NCBI GenBank assembly: GCA_023129715.1
Contig: JAGMBO010000033.1
Span: 1 to 50,940, forward strand
From: Candidatus Eiseniibacteriota bacterium
Lineage (GTDB): Bacteria > Eisenbacteria > RBG-16-71-46 > CAIMUX01 > WJJG01
Direction: 5' to 3'
DNA: 50,940 bases
This document shows positions 43,881-50,940 of this stretch, piece after piece (position 1 is the first letter of the stretch; each line of letters starts with the position of its first letter). The notes beneath the pieces were generated by a model. The model was not told the origin of the DNA and did not search any database. It saw only the letters and a program-made list of their open reading frames with translations. Both the position numbers and the translations under genes were made by a program.

Positions 43881-44606
43881 ATGAATCCGAGCGAGCAGGG
43901 AGGCTCGCCCGCTCGAGGACGTTCCGCCGCAAAGAGGGGGCTGGCGGCGCACGGGGGGTTCCAGGTCAAGGATTGCGCCCTGATCGCTCTGGCCACCGGC
44001 AGACGAGCCCAGAATCTCCGCGAGCTGCGCAACGGACTGCAGGCCGTCGATGCGGGCAGCATCGACTACCATTTCTGGGGCGCCCGCCTGCGTCCCCGCT
44101 TCGACGACCCGGAGTATCAGAACGATTTTGCCGCCTGGGCGCGCCACGCGCTTCACGACGGCAAGATGGCCGAACGCCTTGGCGTGATCGACCCGACCGA
44201 CTTCGATAGCCTGGAGGAACTGCGCCACGAGTTGATCGATGTAATCGAGGAGCGGCTCGATGAAAGCGAGAGCGTCAACTGGTCACGCTCCGACCAGCAG
44301 TTCAACTTCATCAACTCCCAGATCGTCGTCTTCGACACCCACCGGGCGATCGAGACACCTGAGCAGCTTGCGCCGCTGGTGGCGAGTCTGTCGCCGAGCA
44401 GCATCTTCTACCATGTCATCGACGCGCGTCGGCGCACGCCCGACAGCAGCGACGATTTCCGGGCCTGGCTAATGGGCTTTGGAGACACCTATCAGGATCT
44501 GTGCGCCCAGATCGCCGGATTGGATCCCTTCTTCCCCACGCTGACCGAGTTGCGCGATGGCCTGGCGTCGCTGCTGCGCCGCTACTTCGGGAGGCGGGAA
44601 CGATGA
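43881..44606 (+). CDS. DUF5752-like protein, partner of trehalose synthase
   Basis: 241 residues, no signal or membrane segment. Core reads FQVKDCALIALATGRRAQNL, then SIDYHFWGARLRPRFDDPEY, NDFAAWARHALHDGKMAERL, and later SSIFYHVIDARRRTPDSSDD. This matches the small DUF5752 family found next to GT4 trehalose synthases. Function is unknown; a regulatory or scaffolding subunit is plausible. AGGAGG lies just upstream of the start and its stop overlaps the TreT start (ATGA), indicating linked translation. The first 25 residues are basic and of low complexity. Confidence 0.75.
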   Translation: MNPSEQGGSPARGRSAAKRGLAAHGGFQVKDCALIALATGRRAQNLRELRNGLQAVDAGSIDYHFWGARLRPRFDDPEYQNDFAAWARHALHDGKMAERLGVIDPTDFDSLEELRHELIDVIEERLDESESVNWSRSDQQFNFINSQIVVFDTHRAIETPEQLAPLVASLSPSSIFYHVIDARRRTPDSSDDFRAWLMGFGDTYQDLCAQIAGLDPFFPTLTELRDGLASLLRRYFGRRER

Positions 44607-45844
44607 GCGCCGGGATCCGCAGATATGCCGAAGTCGCCGGCAAGGACGTCATCGATCATCTCTATCAGCTTGCCAAGCCGCTGAGTGGCAGCCGTGTGGT
44701 GCACATCAACTCGACGCGCGTCGGCGGTGGCGTGGCCGAGATCCTCACTAAGCTCGTGCCGCTAATGGGCGAGCTGGGAATCGACGCGCGTTGGGAGGTG
44801 ATCAGCGGGCCGGACGTCTTCTATCAGTGCACCAAGGCCTTTCATAACGGGCTGCAGGGCGGTCCGGTCACGATGACCAACGAGATGTTGCAGGCCTACG
44901 AGGACGCGAACAGTGCCTTCGCCGAGGAGCATCGCGCTCTACTCGAGGATGCCGAGATCGTGATCGTCCACGATCCGCAACCGGCCCCGCTGATCAACCG
45001 GATCGGCCGACGCAAGGGCAAGTGGGTCTGGCGTTGCCACATCGACGTCAGCCGGCCCCATCGGCCCGTCTGGAAATACCTGCGCAAGGCAGTTTCCCGC
45101 TACGATGCGAGCATCTTCTCGCTGGCCAACTTCGCGCAGTTGCTGCCCCATCCGCAGTACCTGATCACACCCAGCATCGATCCCTTGAGTGAGAAGAACA
45201 TCCCGCTCAGTCCGGCGGAGGTCCAGGCGGTCTTCAGCCGGTTCAATCTCGATCCCCAGAAGCCGATGATCCTGCAGGTCTCGCGCTTCGACCGCTTCAA
45301 GGACCCGCTGGGGGTGATTCGCGCCTACCGCCTGGCGACGAGATTCATTCCCTCGCTGCAGCTCGTGCTCGCCGGGGGCGAGGCGAGCGACGATCCCGAG
45401 GGCCAGGCGGTTCTCGATGAGGTGCGCGCGGCGGCCGGCGACGATCCCGATATCCACGTGCTCTTGCTGCCCTCGGATGCGCATCGCATCGTCAACGGGC
45501 TGCAGCGCGCGTCCGATCTGGTGCTGCAGAAATCGATCCGTGAGGGGTTCGGTCTCACCGTGGCCGAGGCGATGTGGAAGGGCAAGCCGGTCATCGGCGG
45601 CAACACCGGCGGGATCATCCTGCAGGTGATCAACCACCATACCGGGTTCCTGGTCGACACGCCCGAGGGCGCCGCGCTGCGCATTCGTTACCTGCTTCAC
45701 AATCGCTCGCGGCTGGACGAGATGGGGCTGAAGGCAAAGCGTTTCGTCCGGGAGAACTTCCTCCTCACCCGTCATCTGCGCGAGTATCTCACCCTGATGC
45801 TCGCTCTGACGCATGGAGATGGTGGCCGGATCACGTTGACTTGA
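44603..45844 (+). CDS. treT: Trehalose synthase (glycosyltransferring, GT4)
   Basis: 413 residues. It joins a nucleotide-activated glucose to glucose to make trehalose, reversibly. Landmarks are VVHINSTRVGGGVAEILTKL, VHDPQPAPLI, WRCHIDVSRPHRPVW, the second-domain start MILQVSRFDRFKDPLGVIRA and the nucleotide-sugar motif SIREGFGLTVAEAMWKGKPV, with the spaced glutamates of GT4 enzymes. Last gene of the operon after DUF5752. Together with the two GH57 enzymes and the phosphorylase elsewhere, it could convert glucan-derived glucose into trehalose. Donor (ADP-glucose or UDP-glucose) cannot be read here. Confidence 0.92.
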   Translation: MSAGIRRYAEVAGKDVIDHLYQLAKPLSGSRVVHINSTRVGGGVAEILTKLVPLMGELGIDARWEVISGPDVFYQCTKAFHNGLQGGPVTMTNEMLQAYEDANSAFAEEHRALLEDAEIVIVHDPQPAPLINRIGRRKGKWVWRCHIDVSRPHRPVWKYLRKAVSRYDASIFSLANFAQLLPHPQYLITPSIDPLSEKNIPLSPAEVQAVFSRFNLDPQKPMILQVSRFDRFKDPLGVIRAYRLATRFIPSLQLVLAGGEASDDPEGQAVLDEVRAAAGDDPDIHVLLLPSDAHRIVNGLQRASDLVLQKSIREGFGLTVAEAMWKGKPVIGGNTGGIILQVINHHTGFLVDTPEGAALRIRYLLHNRSRLDEMGLKAKRFVRENFLLTRHLREYLTLMLALTHGDGGRITLT

Positions 45845-45988
45845 CCACTGGCTGGATCACCCTTCCCGAGCGATCAGATTTCCTAGCATCGAAGTCGTAA
45901 ACGGTCAGATTGTGATGACACGATCGGGTCAGCACGATTCCAGTGGTGACCGGCTACGCGCGCGGGCAGGACGACGCGTCGAGCAGCC

Positions 45989-47512
45989 CTACGCCTCGGC
46001 GCCGGGCTGCTCCGGCGGGGGGCGGCGCTCCGAGGGCATGTAGTCTTCGACGACCGGGAAGCGGTCGAGGTGCTTGCCGATCGCCGCCCGCAGGAACGCA
46101 TTCACCCACCAGAAGACATCGCGTCGCCGGATTATCTGGCGCAGCTTCGTCATGCGCTGGCGCCGTTCCTCGGCCGGCATGTACACGGCATCGTGGATGG
46201 CTTGGGCGACGGTCTCTTCGTCGTGAGGGTTGACCACCAAGGCGGGGCCATGGAGCTGCGCGGCGGCTCCGGCGAACTCGCTCAGGATCAACACCCCGTT
46301 CTCCTCGACATTCGAGGCGCAGAATTCCTTGGCGACTAGGTTCATGCCGTCCTTGAGCGGCGTGATCAAGACGACCTCGGCGGTGCGATAGTAGGCGAGC
46401 AGCTCGCGGCGCTCCAAGTGACGGTAGATGTAAATCACGGGAACCCATCCGGAGCGGGTGAATTCCCCGTTGATCTCACCGACCAGCCTGTCGATCTCGG
46501 TCTTGAGATCGAGGTAGCGGGGGATGTTCCAGCGACTGGGGACGACGACCTGGAGCAGGACGATCTTCTCGTGCAGTTCGGGATAGCGCCGCAGGGCGGC
46601 ACGAAAGGCGTGCAGCTTCTGAGGTATCCCCTTGGTGTAGTCGAGGCGGTCGATTCCGAGAATGATCTGCCGGTGGGGCAGATCCTCGTGGATGTACCAG
46701 GCGGTATCGGCCACCTCGTGGGACTCGGCCAGACGGGCGAATTCGCCGAAATCGATGCTGATCGGGAAGGCGGCGGCCATGACCTCGCGGTTCTGCGGGC
46801 GGAAGAATGTCGTCTGGCGGCGGGTGACCAGAGGGACATCCTTGGCCAAGGCGCGCACGCATTGGACGAAGTTCTTCCGGTCGCGTTGGGTTTGGAAGCC
46901 GATCAGGTCGTATTCGAGCAGTTGATTGAGAACCTGGAAGCGCCAGGGCAATTTCAGGAAGATGTCGATCGGTGGGAAGGGAACGTGCAGGAAGAAGGCG
47001 CAGCGGTTGCCGATATCGAGAGCGCGTAGCGCCGTGGCGACGCCCATGAGCTGGTAGTCGTGCACCCAGAGGAAATCGTCGGGCGAGCAGGAGTCGGCGA
47101 TCACCTCGGCGAACTTGCGATTGACCGTCTCGTACGCGATCCAGTACTTGGGATCGAAGGTGCAGTGGGATTGGAGATCGTGGAAGAGGGGCCAGATGAC
47201 CTCGTTGGCAAACCCCCGATAGTACTTGTCGTACTCATCGGCCGAGAGCAGAACAGGCCGCAGGCTGTACCCGGCCCCGGTCGTGGCTTCAGCGAGGGCT
47301 TCACGGATCTGCTCGGGTTTTTCGTCGACCACGCCCGGCCAACCGATCCACATCCCGCCGCGGTTGCGCAACACGGGTGCGAGCGCGGTGACCAGCCCCC
47401 CCGAGCCGGGCCGGAAATTCCACCTTCCATCGGAAGTCCGTTCGAGGACGACGGGCAGGCGGTTGGAGACGATCACCAGCCGGTGGTCTTCGTTCGGGTG
47501 GGCAGTGGCCAT
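45989..47512 (-). CDS. otsA: Alpha,alpha-trehalose-6-phosphate synthase (GT20)
   Basis: 507 residues. It makes trehalose 6-phosphate from a nucleotide-glucose and glucose 6-phosphate. Motifs are [71 protein letters not shown] and the donor site [15 protein letters not shown]. The length is close to E. coli OtsA, with no fused phosphatase domain. No trehalose-6-phosphate phosphatase (OtsB) was seen in the window. It converges on TreT with a 144-bp gap that holds no clear terminator. GGGGGGAAGG directly precedes the ATG. Confidence 0.96.
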   Translation of the reverse strand: MATAHPNEDHRLVIVSNRLPVVLERTSDGRWNFRPGSGGLVTALAPVLRNRGGMWIGWPGVVDEKPEQIREALAEATTGAGYSLRPVLLSADEYDKYYRGFANEVIWPLFHDLQSHCTFDPKYWIAYETVNRKFAEVIADSCSPDDFLWVHDYQLMGVATALRALDIGNRCAFFLHVPFPPIDIFLKLPWRFQVLNQLLEYDLIGFQTQRDRKNFVQCVRALAKDVPLVTRRQTTFFRPQNREVMAAAFPISIDFGEFARLAESHEVADTAWYIHEDLPHRQIILGIDRLDYTKGIPQKLHAFRAALRRYPELHEKIVLLQVVVPSRWNIPRYLDLKTEIDRLVGEINGEFTRSGWVPVIYIYRHLERRELLAYYRTAEVVLITPLKDGMNLVAKEFCASNVEENGVLILSEFAGAAAQLHGPALVVNPHDEETVAQAIHDAVYMPAEERRQRMTKLRQIIRRRDVFWWVNAFLRAAIGKHLDRFPVVEDYMPSERRPPPEQPGAEA

Positions 47513-47660
47513 CCTTCCCCCCTACAATTGCTGAGTCTGCCTGAGAACGCGCGCGGGTCAAGGGAATTCCCCGGGGCCGGCCGCGCCGCGGAGTCCATCA
47601 GCGAGGAAACAGCTGCGTTGTCGTCGCGTGGTGAGACAGGGGCGCGCCGGGACAAGGGGG

Positions 47661-47768
47661 GATATGCGCGATAGAGCTACGCGATCGTTTCTTCGTGATG
47701 TGCGCGATAGAGCTAGGCGATCGTTTCCTCGTGCAGTGCGCGAGGGGGCTACGCGATCGTCTCTTGGT
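47661..47768. repeat. Three-copy 36-bp array duplicating the 3' end of the B3/4 gene
   Basis: Exact 36-bp copies at 47661, 47697 and 47733. The third contains the last codons and stop of the B3/4 gene. On the minus strand the other two also encode HEETIA followed by a stop, so the array looks like tandem duplication of a gene end. It lies upstream of otsA. Confidence 0.9.
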
Positions 47769-48408
47769 GGAGCAGCTTCCCCCCATTGTAACGGATCATC
47801 CGTTCGCCGGCGACGGCGAGATGATCCGCCAGGCGGGCGGCGGGATAGTCGCCCGGGGCGAAGATCGCAAAGGTGCAGTGGGTGGAATCCTCGCGAATGC
47901 GGGTCCGAAAGGAATCGGACGAAGGGTTCCCGAAGGGACCCTCCTGGTCGACGAGGGTATACCGGCCCTCGACATTGACATGGTCCTTGCCCAGTCCCTG
48001 ATACGCTTCGCCCTCACGCCCGGGACGCAGGGTCGCCGGCCAGCGGACGGCGGTGGTGTCGTAGAGCCCGATCGGCAAGGCGAAGTCCATCGAACAGAGA
48101 TTGCAGGTATCGACGATGGTGTTGATGCGGTAGAGGTCGCGCCCCTTGATCACCCGCCGCAGTAACGCCTCCGAGGAGGGGCGGTTCTTGGTCGGATCGA
48201 GGCCGAGAGCGCGGTAGAGCGCGCGGGCCGGCTGGAAGCGCTCCACCGCCGCCGCCGGCTCGGCGTAGGTCGCGCGAACGCCGGCGAGCAGCGTGGCGAG
48301 ATCCTGCTCCAATGCGGGGCTCTCACCGGAGGCGGTCAGTTCCGCAGCCTGGAAGATCGCCAGCGTGACCTTGCCGGCGATGCTCGCGTCGATGGTGAAC
48401 AACGGCAT
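47749..48408 (-). CDS. B3/B4 tRNA-binding-domain protein
   Basis: 219 residues. The family core is ARALYRALGLDPTKNRPSSE, then ALLRRVIKGRDLYRINTIVD and LCSMDFALPIGLYDTTAV. This is the domain of phenylalanyl-tRNA synthetase beta subunits that occurs alone as a free protein, possibly a trans-editing factor for mis-charged tRNA or a related quality-control role. The start at 48408 is chosen because AAGGAG lies 7 bases upstream; the ATG at 48423 is less well placed. It directly follows the rhodanese-methyltransferase gene and shares its direction, so the two are probably co-transcribed. Its last seven codons are duplicated in the downstream array. Confidence 0.85.
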   Translation of the reverse strand: MPLFTIDASIAGKVTLAIFQAAELTASGESPALEQDLATLLAGVRATYAEPAAAVERFQPARALYRALGLDPTKNRPSSEALLRRVIKGRDLYRINTIVDTCNLCSMDFALPIGLYDTTAVRWPATLRPGREGEAYQGLGKDHVNVEGRYTLVDQEGPFGNPSSDSFRTRIREDSTHCTFAIFAPGDYPAARLADHLAVAGERMIRYNGGKLLHQETIA

Positions 48409-48425
48409 ATCGGTCTCCTTCACGA

Positions 48426-49376
48426 TCAGCGCTCATCCAGCGCGGTGGCAATCAAGCGCACGATGGGATCCCCGGCGCGGTCGAACGTCTCAGCGTGGTC
48501 GAGGATCGTGAGGTGGGGCTGGAAGGCCCGCAGGGCCTCCTGAGAGGTGAGCCGCGCCCGGGATCCTGTCGCCTTGGAGGTAGTGCGCGAATCGGTGCGA
48601 TAGGCTTCGAGGATCAACAGCCCGCCGGGGCGCAACGCGCCCGGAATCCAATCGAAAAGCTGTCGGACGAGGCAGCGGATCATCAAAATCGCGGCATAGC
48701 CACCGGCTGCGGCCGGGGGGATCGTGTGGCGCAAGTCGGCGCACATCGTGTTGATCGTGACCCGATGGCGTGCCGCCAGCGCGCGGGCCATGGCCAGCGC
48801 GTCGGGCAGGCGATCGATCGCCGTTACGGGATGGCCTCGCTGGGCGAGAAAGACCGCGTCACGGCCGGCGCCGCATCCGAGGTCGAGCACGGCCCCCGAG
48901 GGCATGCGCGCCTCCCATCGCTGGACCGCCGCCGCCGGCTCCCACAAGACGCGCCGCGTGGTTCCGGCCCTCCACGGGCCGGGCCAGTGGGAGATAGGTT
49001 CACCGAGGGCGCGCGCCTGCTCCCAGCCACGTTCGCGCAGGCGCGCAGCCTGCCGCAGGGCGATGGAGGGATCCTCGGCCATCAGGATGAGCGGGCGCCA
49101 CTTGGGGGGCAGCTCGTAGCTGCGCGCCTCGAGTTCCGCCTCGGGGATGCAGACGGTGGATGGCAGACGCCGGGCGGCAAACTCCTGCTCGGATCGCAGA
49201 TCCAACAGCCGCCAGGGGAATCCCTGGCCGGGGGGACCCCACACGGGGAATTCCTGGCCGGAGGGCTCCCGCCAGTGGAGGAGATCGTCGATCGCGAGAC
49301 AAGCCGCCGTGTCCGCCGGGGCGCGATCATCCTGCAACGCGGACTTCTCCTGTCTCTTCCCCGCTTGCTCCGACAT
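48426..49376 (-). CDS. Rhodanese-like domain fused to SAM-dependent methyltransferase
   Basis: 316 residues. Residues about 28-140 are rhodanese-like (LLDLRSEQEFAARRLPSTVC, then GW near 117), but no cysteine is visible at the usual active-site loop (ILMAEDPSIALRQA in that region), so this part is probably inactive and used for binding. Residues about 160-316 are a class I methyltransferase (VLDLGCGAGRDAVFLAQRG, ILMIRCLVRQLFDWIPGALR, PGGLLILEAYR), of the TehB/UbiE-like type. The substrate is unknown. A short duplication (GQEFPVWGP and GQGFPWR, residues about 40-55) reflects a DNA repeat at 49200-49265. The promoter match is at 49396-49401. Confidence 0.82.
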   Translation of the reverse strand: MSEQAGKRQEKSALQDDRAPADTAACLAIDDLLHWREPSGQEFPVWGPPGQGFPWRLLDLRSEQEFAARRLPSTVCIPEAELEARSYELPPKWRPLILMAEDPSIALRQAARLRERGWEQARALGEPISHWPGPWRAGTTRRVLWEPAAAVQRWEARMPSGAVLDLGCGAGRDAVFLAQRGHPVTAIDRLPDALAMARALAARHRVTINTMCADLRHTIPPAAAGGYAAILMIRCLVRQLFDWIPGALRPGGLLILEAYRTDSRTTSKATGSRARLTSQEALRAFQPHLTILDHAETFDRAGDPIVRLIATALDER

Positions 49377-49395
49377 GGTTACCCGCGGCTACCCG

Positions 49396-49401
49396 ATTAT
49401 G
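49396..49401 (-). promoter_or_regulatory. Possible -10 element of the rhodanese-methyltransferase gene
   Basis: CATAAT on the minus strand, 20 bases ahead of the start codon. The -35 is weak. Confidence 0.3.
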
Positions 49402-49449
49402 TGTTCCAACAAGACAGCTCGAATGGCCCTTATCACAACCCGACAGCGA

Positions 49450-50334
49450 TCACGGCCAATCTGGCAACACGGTCGAATCAAGCTGAAGCCTAGTGAATAG
49501 ATCATGATCATGCTCGTCTGCCAACATGGGTACAATAACGACAAACCCCGCATCGTACAACGCCGCGTCACGGTTCGCCGGCCCACGAGGCAATGGATGG
49601 GGTCTGCCGAGTTGCCATACTGTAGTACTTTGACTCGACCCGCTCCCTGGAGCTACCTGGAACGTGAAATCGAGCAGAATACCTGCTCTTTCGGCAACAC
49701 GGACCCCTTTGATCTCCGCAGGTGGGATGCGGGGAATGCTGATGGTTAGGTACTGCCCGCTTTCGAGTTGATGAACGAACGAAGATTGCGCCAGCCTCAC
49801 CACCCACCGAACCGATGCATCCAGAGCGCCAGTAATCGCCTCATCAATCCCGGAGACTGCGATGGCGGGAACACCCCAAAATGCAGCGAGACGCGCAGCA
49901 CCGATTGTCCCTGATGCCAGCCAATCAAAACCTAGATTCGGTCCCCCGTTGATTCCAGCAACGACAAGGTCCGGTGGGTTGTCTCGCATGAGTCCCTGTA
50001 ACGCAAGGAGCACGCAATCACCGGGATACCCATCAACTCCATACCCCTTGATTCCGCTTCCAAGATCATGCGATTCAACACTGAGAGAATGAGTTCTGAA
50101 GGCAGATACGAGGTGCGTCGCCCCGCTCTTGTTCTCCTGTGGAGCTATGACATACGTCTCGCACACTTGAGAAAAAGCACGCGCCAGCGCGAGCATATTG
50201 GGGTCATTGATTCCGTCATCGTTGGTAATGAGGACACGATTCGGCCAGGAGTATTCGGAAACCGCAACGCCAGCACCGCAAGAGCGGGACAAGAGGAAAC
50301 AGACACTCATGGCAATAAGTAGGGTCCTGTTCAT
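49450..50334 (-). CDS. surE: SurE-family 5'/3'-nucleotidase with signal peptide
   Basis: 294 residues. SurE dephosphorylates nucleoside monophosphates and short oligonucleotides. The metal site is VLITNDDGINDP (Asp39, Asp40), followed by VIAPQENKSGATH and VVAGINGGPNLGFDWLASGT. Unusually for SurE, which is normally cytoplasmic and about 250 residues, it starts with a hydrophobic segment (LLIAMSVCFLLSRSCGAG) that looks like a Sec signal, so a periplasmic location is predicted. The DNA is AT-richer than the backbone (28 of 60 bases G or C at 49501-49560). It sits beside an attC-like palindrome and another AT-rich partial gene. It may be a gene cassette or otherwise acquired. Confidence 0.9.
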   Translation of the reverse strand: MNRTLLIAMSVCFLLSRSCGAGVAVSEYSWPNRVLITNDDGINDPNMLALARAFSQVCETYVIAPQENKSGATHLVSAFRTHSLSVESHDLGSGIKGYGVDGYPGDCVLLALQGLMRDNPPDLVVAGINGGPNLGFDWLASGTIGAARLAAFWGVPAIAVSGIDEAITGALDASVRWVVRLAQSSFVHQLESGQYLTISIPRIPPAEIKGVRVAERAGILLDFTFQVAPGSGSSQSTTVWQLGRPHPLPRGPANRDAALYDAGFVVIVPMLADEHDHDLFTRLQLDSTVLPDWP

Positions 50335-50387
50335 GCTTGCCGCCTTTCTGCCCTACGGCAAAACACCGCAGACAATCAACCGTAGTC

Positions 50388-50518
50388 ACATAACGGTCGG
50401 CATGACCTGCGGGCGGGGCTGGCGCGGCCCTGGCGAAGCCGGGGCCTGTACCGCACCCGCCCGGGTCACAGAACCAGGGCCGTGACGGACCGCCCGGCAG
50501 GTCATGCCGTGGTTATGC
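50388..50518 (-). other. 131-bp imperfect palindrome resembling an integron attC site
   Basis: The outer ends on the plus strand are ACATAAC (50388-50394) and GTTATGC (50512-50518), with the AAC/GTT triplets required of attC simple sites. After a 3/2-base unpaired spacer follows a perfect 13-bp stem (CGGCATGACCTGC, 50398-50410, with 50497-50509). A single bulged base (50496) comes next, then a 6-bp stem (50411-50416 with 50490-50495), an internal loop and an 8-bp stem (GGCCCTGG, 50426-50433, with 50474-50481). A 40-base terminal region closes it. Length, spacer, extrahelical base and location between two same-strand genes fit attC. R boxes deviate from GTTRRRY at one position. No integrase is in the window. 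Confidence 0.45.
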
Positions 50519-50606
50519 ATTTGACCACAGTCCATTCCTGTCTTCATCGCCCGCGAACATCAGTACCAGGAACCTCCCGCAACCAGGGAGGCAGCCACTT
50601 GACGTA

Positions 50607-50870
50607 TTATCGCCCCCTTTGGGAGATGTACTTTGATGGCAACGCGTTCCTGTACTTGGCTTTGACTGAACCCCATGTGCTTGGGAGTACGGGATCGACA
50701 TCACTTCCATATTCGTCGACAAGAGTGACTTGCCCATCCGCCACTGTGAAGATCCAAATGTGCTCGAGACCGCAACCGTTGAGACAGTCCTCACCCCATG
50801 CGCGTCGGAAAACGTACGAGCCATCAGTGCGAAGCTCAATGCCATCTCCGTCGCCAACGCAACTCCACAC
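50607..50870 (-). CDS. Hypothetical protein, probably 5'-truncated
   Basis: The frame is open from 50924 to a stop at 50607 with no ATG. A GTG at 50870 is a possible start, giving 87 residues. The upstream part (GLRDLYTSIEGVIVSG, then IVWSCVGDGDGIEL) also reads as protein, so the real gene probably began farther upstream and is cut by the stop near 50925, or has a frameshift. Cys and aromatic residues are frequent (RAWGEDCLNGCGLEHIWIF), suggesting an exported protein or domain. I recognise no family. DNA is AT-richer than the backbone. It precedes the attC-like element in the same direction as SurE. Confidence 0.4.
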   Translation of the reverse strand: MWSCVGDGDGIELRTDGSYVFRRAWGEDCLNGCGLEHIWIFTVADGQVTLVDEYGSDVDPVLPSTWGSVKAKYRNALPSKYISQRGR

Positions 50871-50940
50871 AATGCCGGAAACGATGACGCCCTCAATTGA
50901 AGTGTAGAGGTCTCTTAGCCCGGACTATTCATGAAGCGAG

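Noticed and set aside
50513-50896. Alternative 127-codon minus-strand frame at the right end
   Set aside because: It runs through the attC-like palindrome end and its sequence is Ser/Thr-rich without pattern. The 50607-50924 frame reads much more like a protein.

Overview
The window is a GC-rich bacterial chromosome segment with densely packed genes. No rRNA, tRNA, phage or insertion-sequence gene was recognised. Five predicted exported proteins end in the same roughly 80-residue module: an Asn-Pro-Phe/Ala start, a Gly-Arg hairpin, a Trp-Asn/Asp-Gly-Arg core and a Gly-x-Tyr-Tyr/Phe-x-Arg-Leu finish. This is the FlgD-Ig / type IX-like sorting domain common in FCB-group and related candidate phyla (Eisenbacteria, Krumholzibacteriota, Latescibacterota and similar). 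The lineage is therefore inferred as an uncultured FCB-affiliated or neighbouring phylum; it is not proven.

Layout. (1) 1-4.4 kb: phosphoglycerate mutase (minus), an isoaspartyl-peptidase relic, then an MBL-fold hydrolase and an alpha/beta hydrolase (plus), then a gene-poor gap with hairpins. (2) 4.4-6.7 kb: an exported DUF362 protein and a DUF6599 protein. (3) 6.9-18.7 kb: housekeeping metabolism, comprising aspartate-type aminotransferase, alpha-glucan phosphorylase, malic enzyme, a phosphofructokinase with the pyrophosphate-type active site, FabH, a BaiN-type flavoprotein and an orphan DNA methyltransferase. (4) 18.9-37.2 kb: an exported nuclease/phosphatase-fold protein, an OPT transporter, and three gingipain-like C25 proteases, with a membrane glycosyltransferase/TPR protein coupled to the second. 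(5) 37.3-45.8 kb: a six-gene plus-strand operon, sirtuin, GH57 (DUF3536), DUF4912 with a histone-H1-like tail, GH57 branching enzyme, DUF5752 and trehalose synthase TreT. A convergent OtsA follows. (6) 47.7-50.9 kb: B3/4-domain protein, rhodanese-methyltransferase, an exported SurE and a truncated hypothetical. The last two are AT-richer and flank a 131-bp imperfect palindrome that resembles an integron attC site.

How the parts work together. Alpha-glucan phosphorylase, two GH57 enzymes, TreT and OtsA outline a storage-glucan and trehalose module. The phosphofructokinase, phosphoglycerate mutase and malic enzyme supply central carbon flow. The C25 proteases, the nuclease-fold protein and the DUF362 protein form an exported, surface-sorted set. 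The most unusual structural theme is that many gene gaps carry a private short tandem array (17 to 44 bp units), each different. Three of these arrays directly abut a recognisable promoter. Similar in-frame expansions occur inside proteins, several with a 36-bp period.

The most novel ideas are the attC-like element at the right end, the sirtuin encoded with a lysine-rich-tailed DUF4912 protein in a glucan operon, and the promoter-abutting private repeat arrays. All calls were made by reading the sequence without searches.
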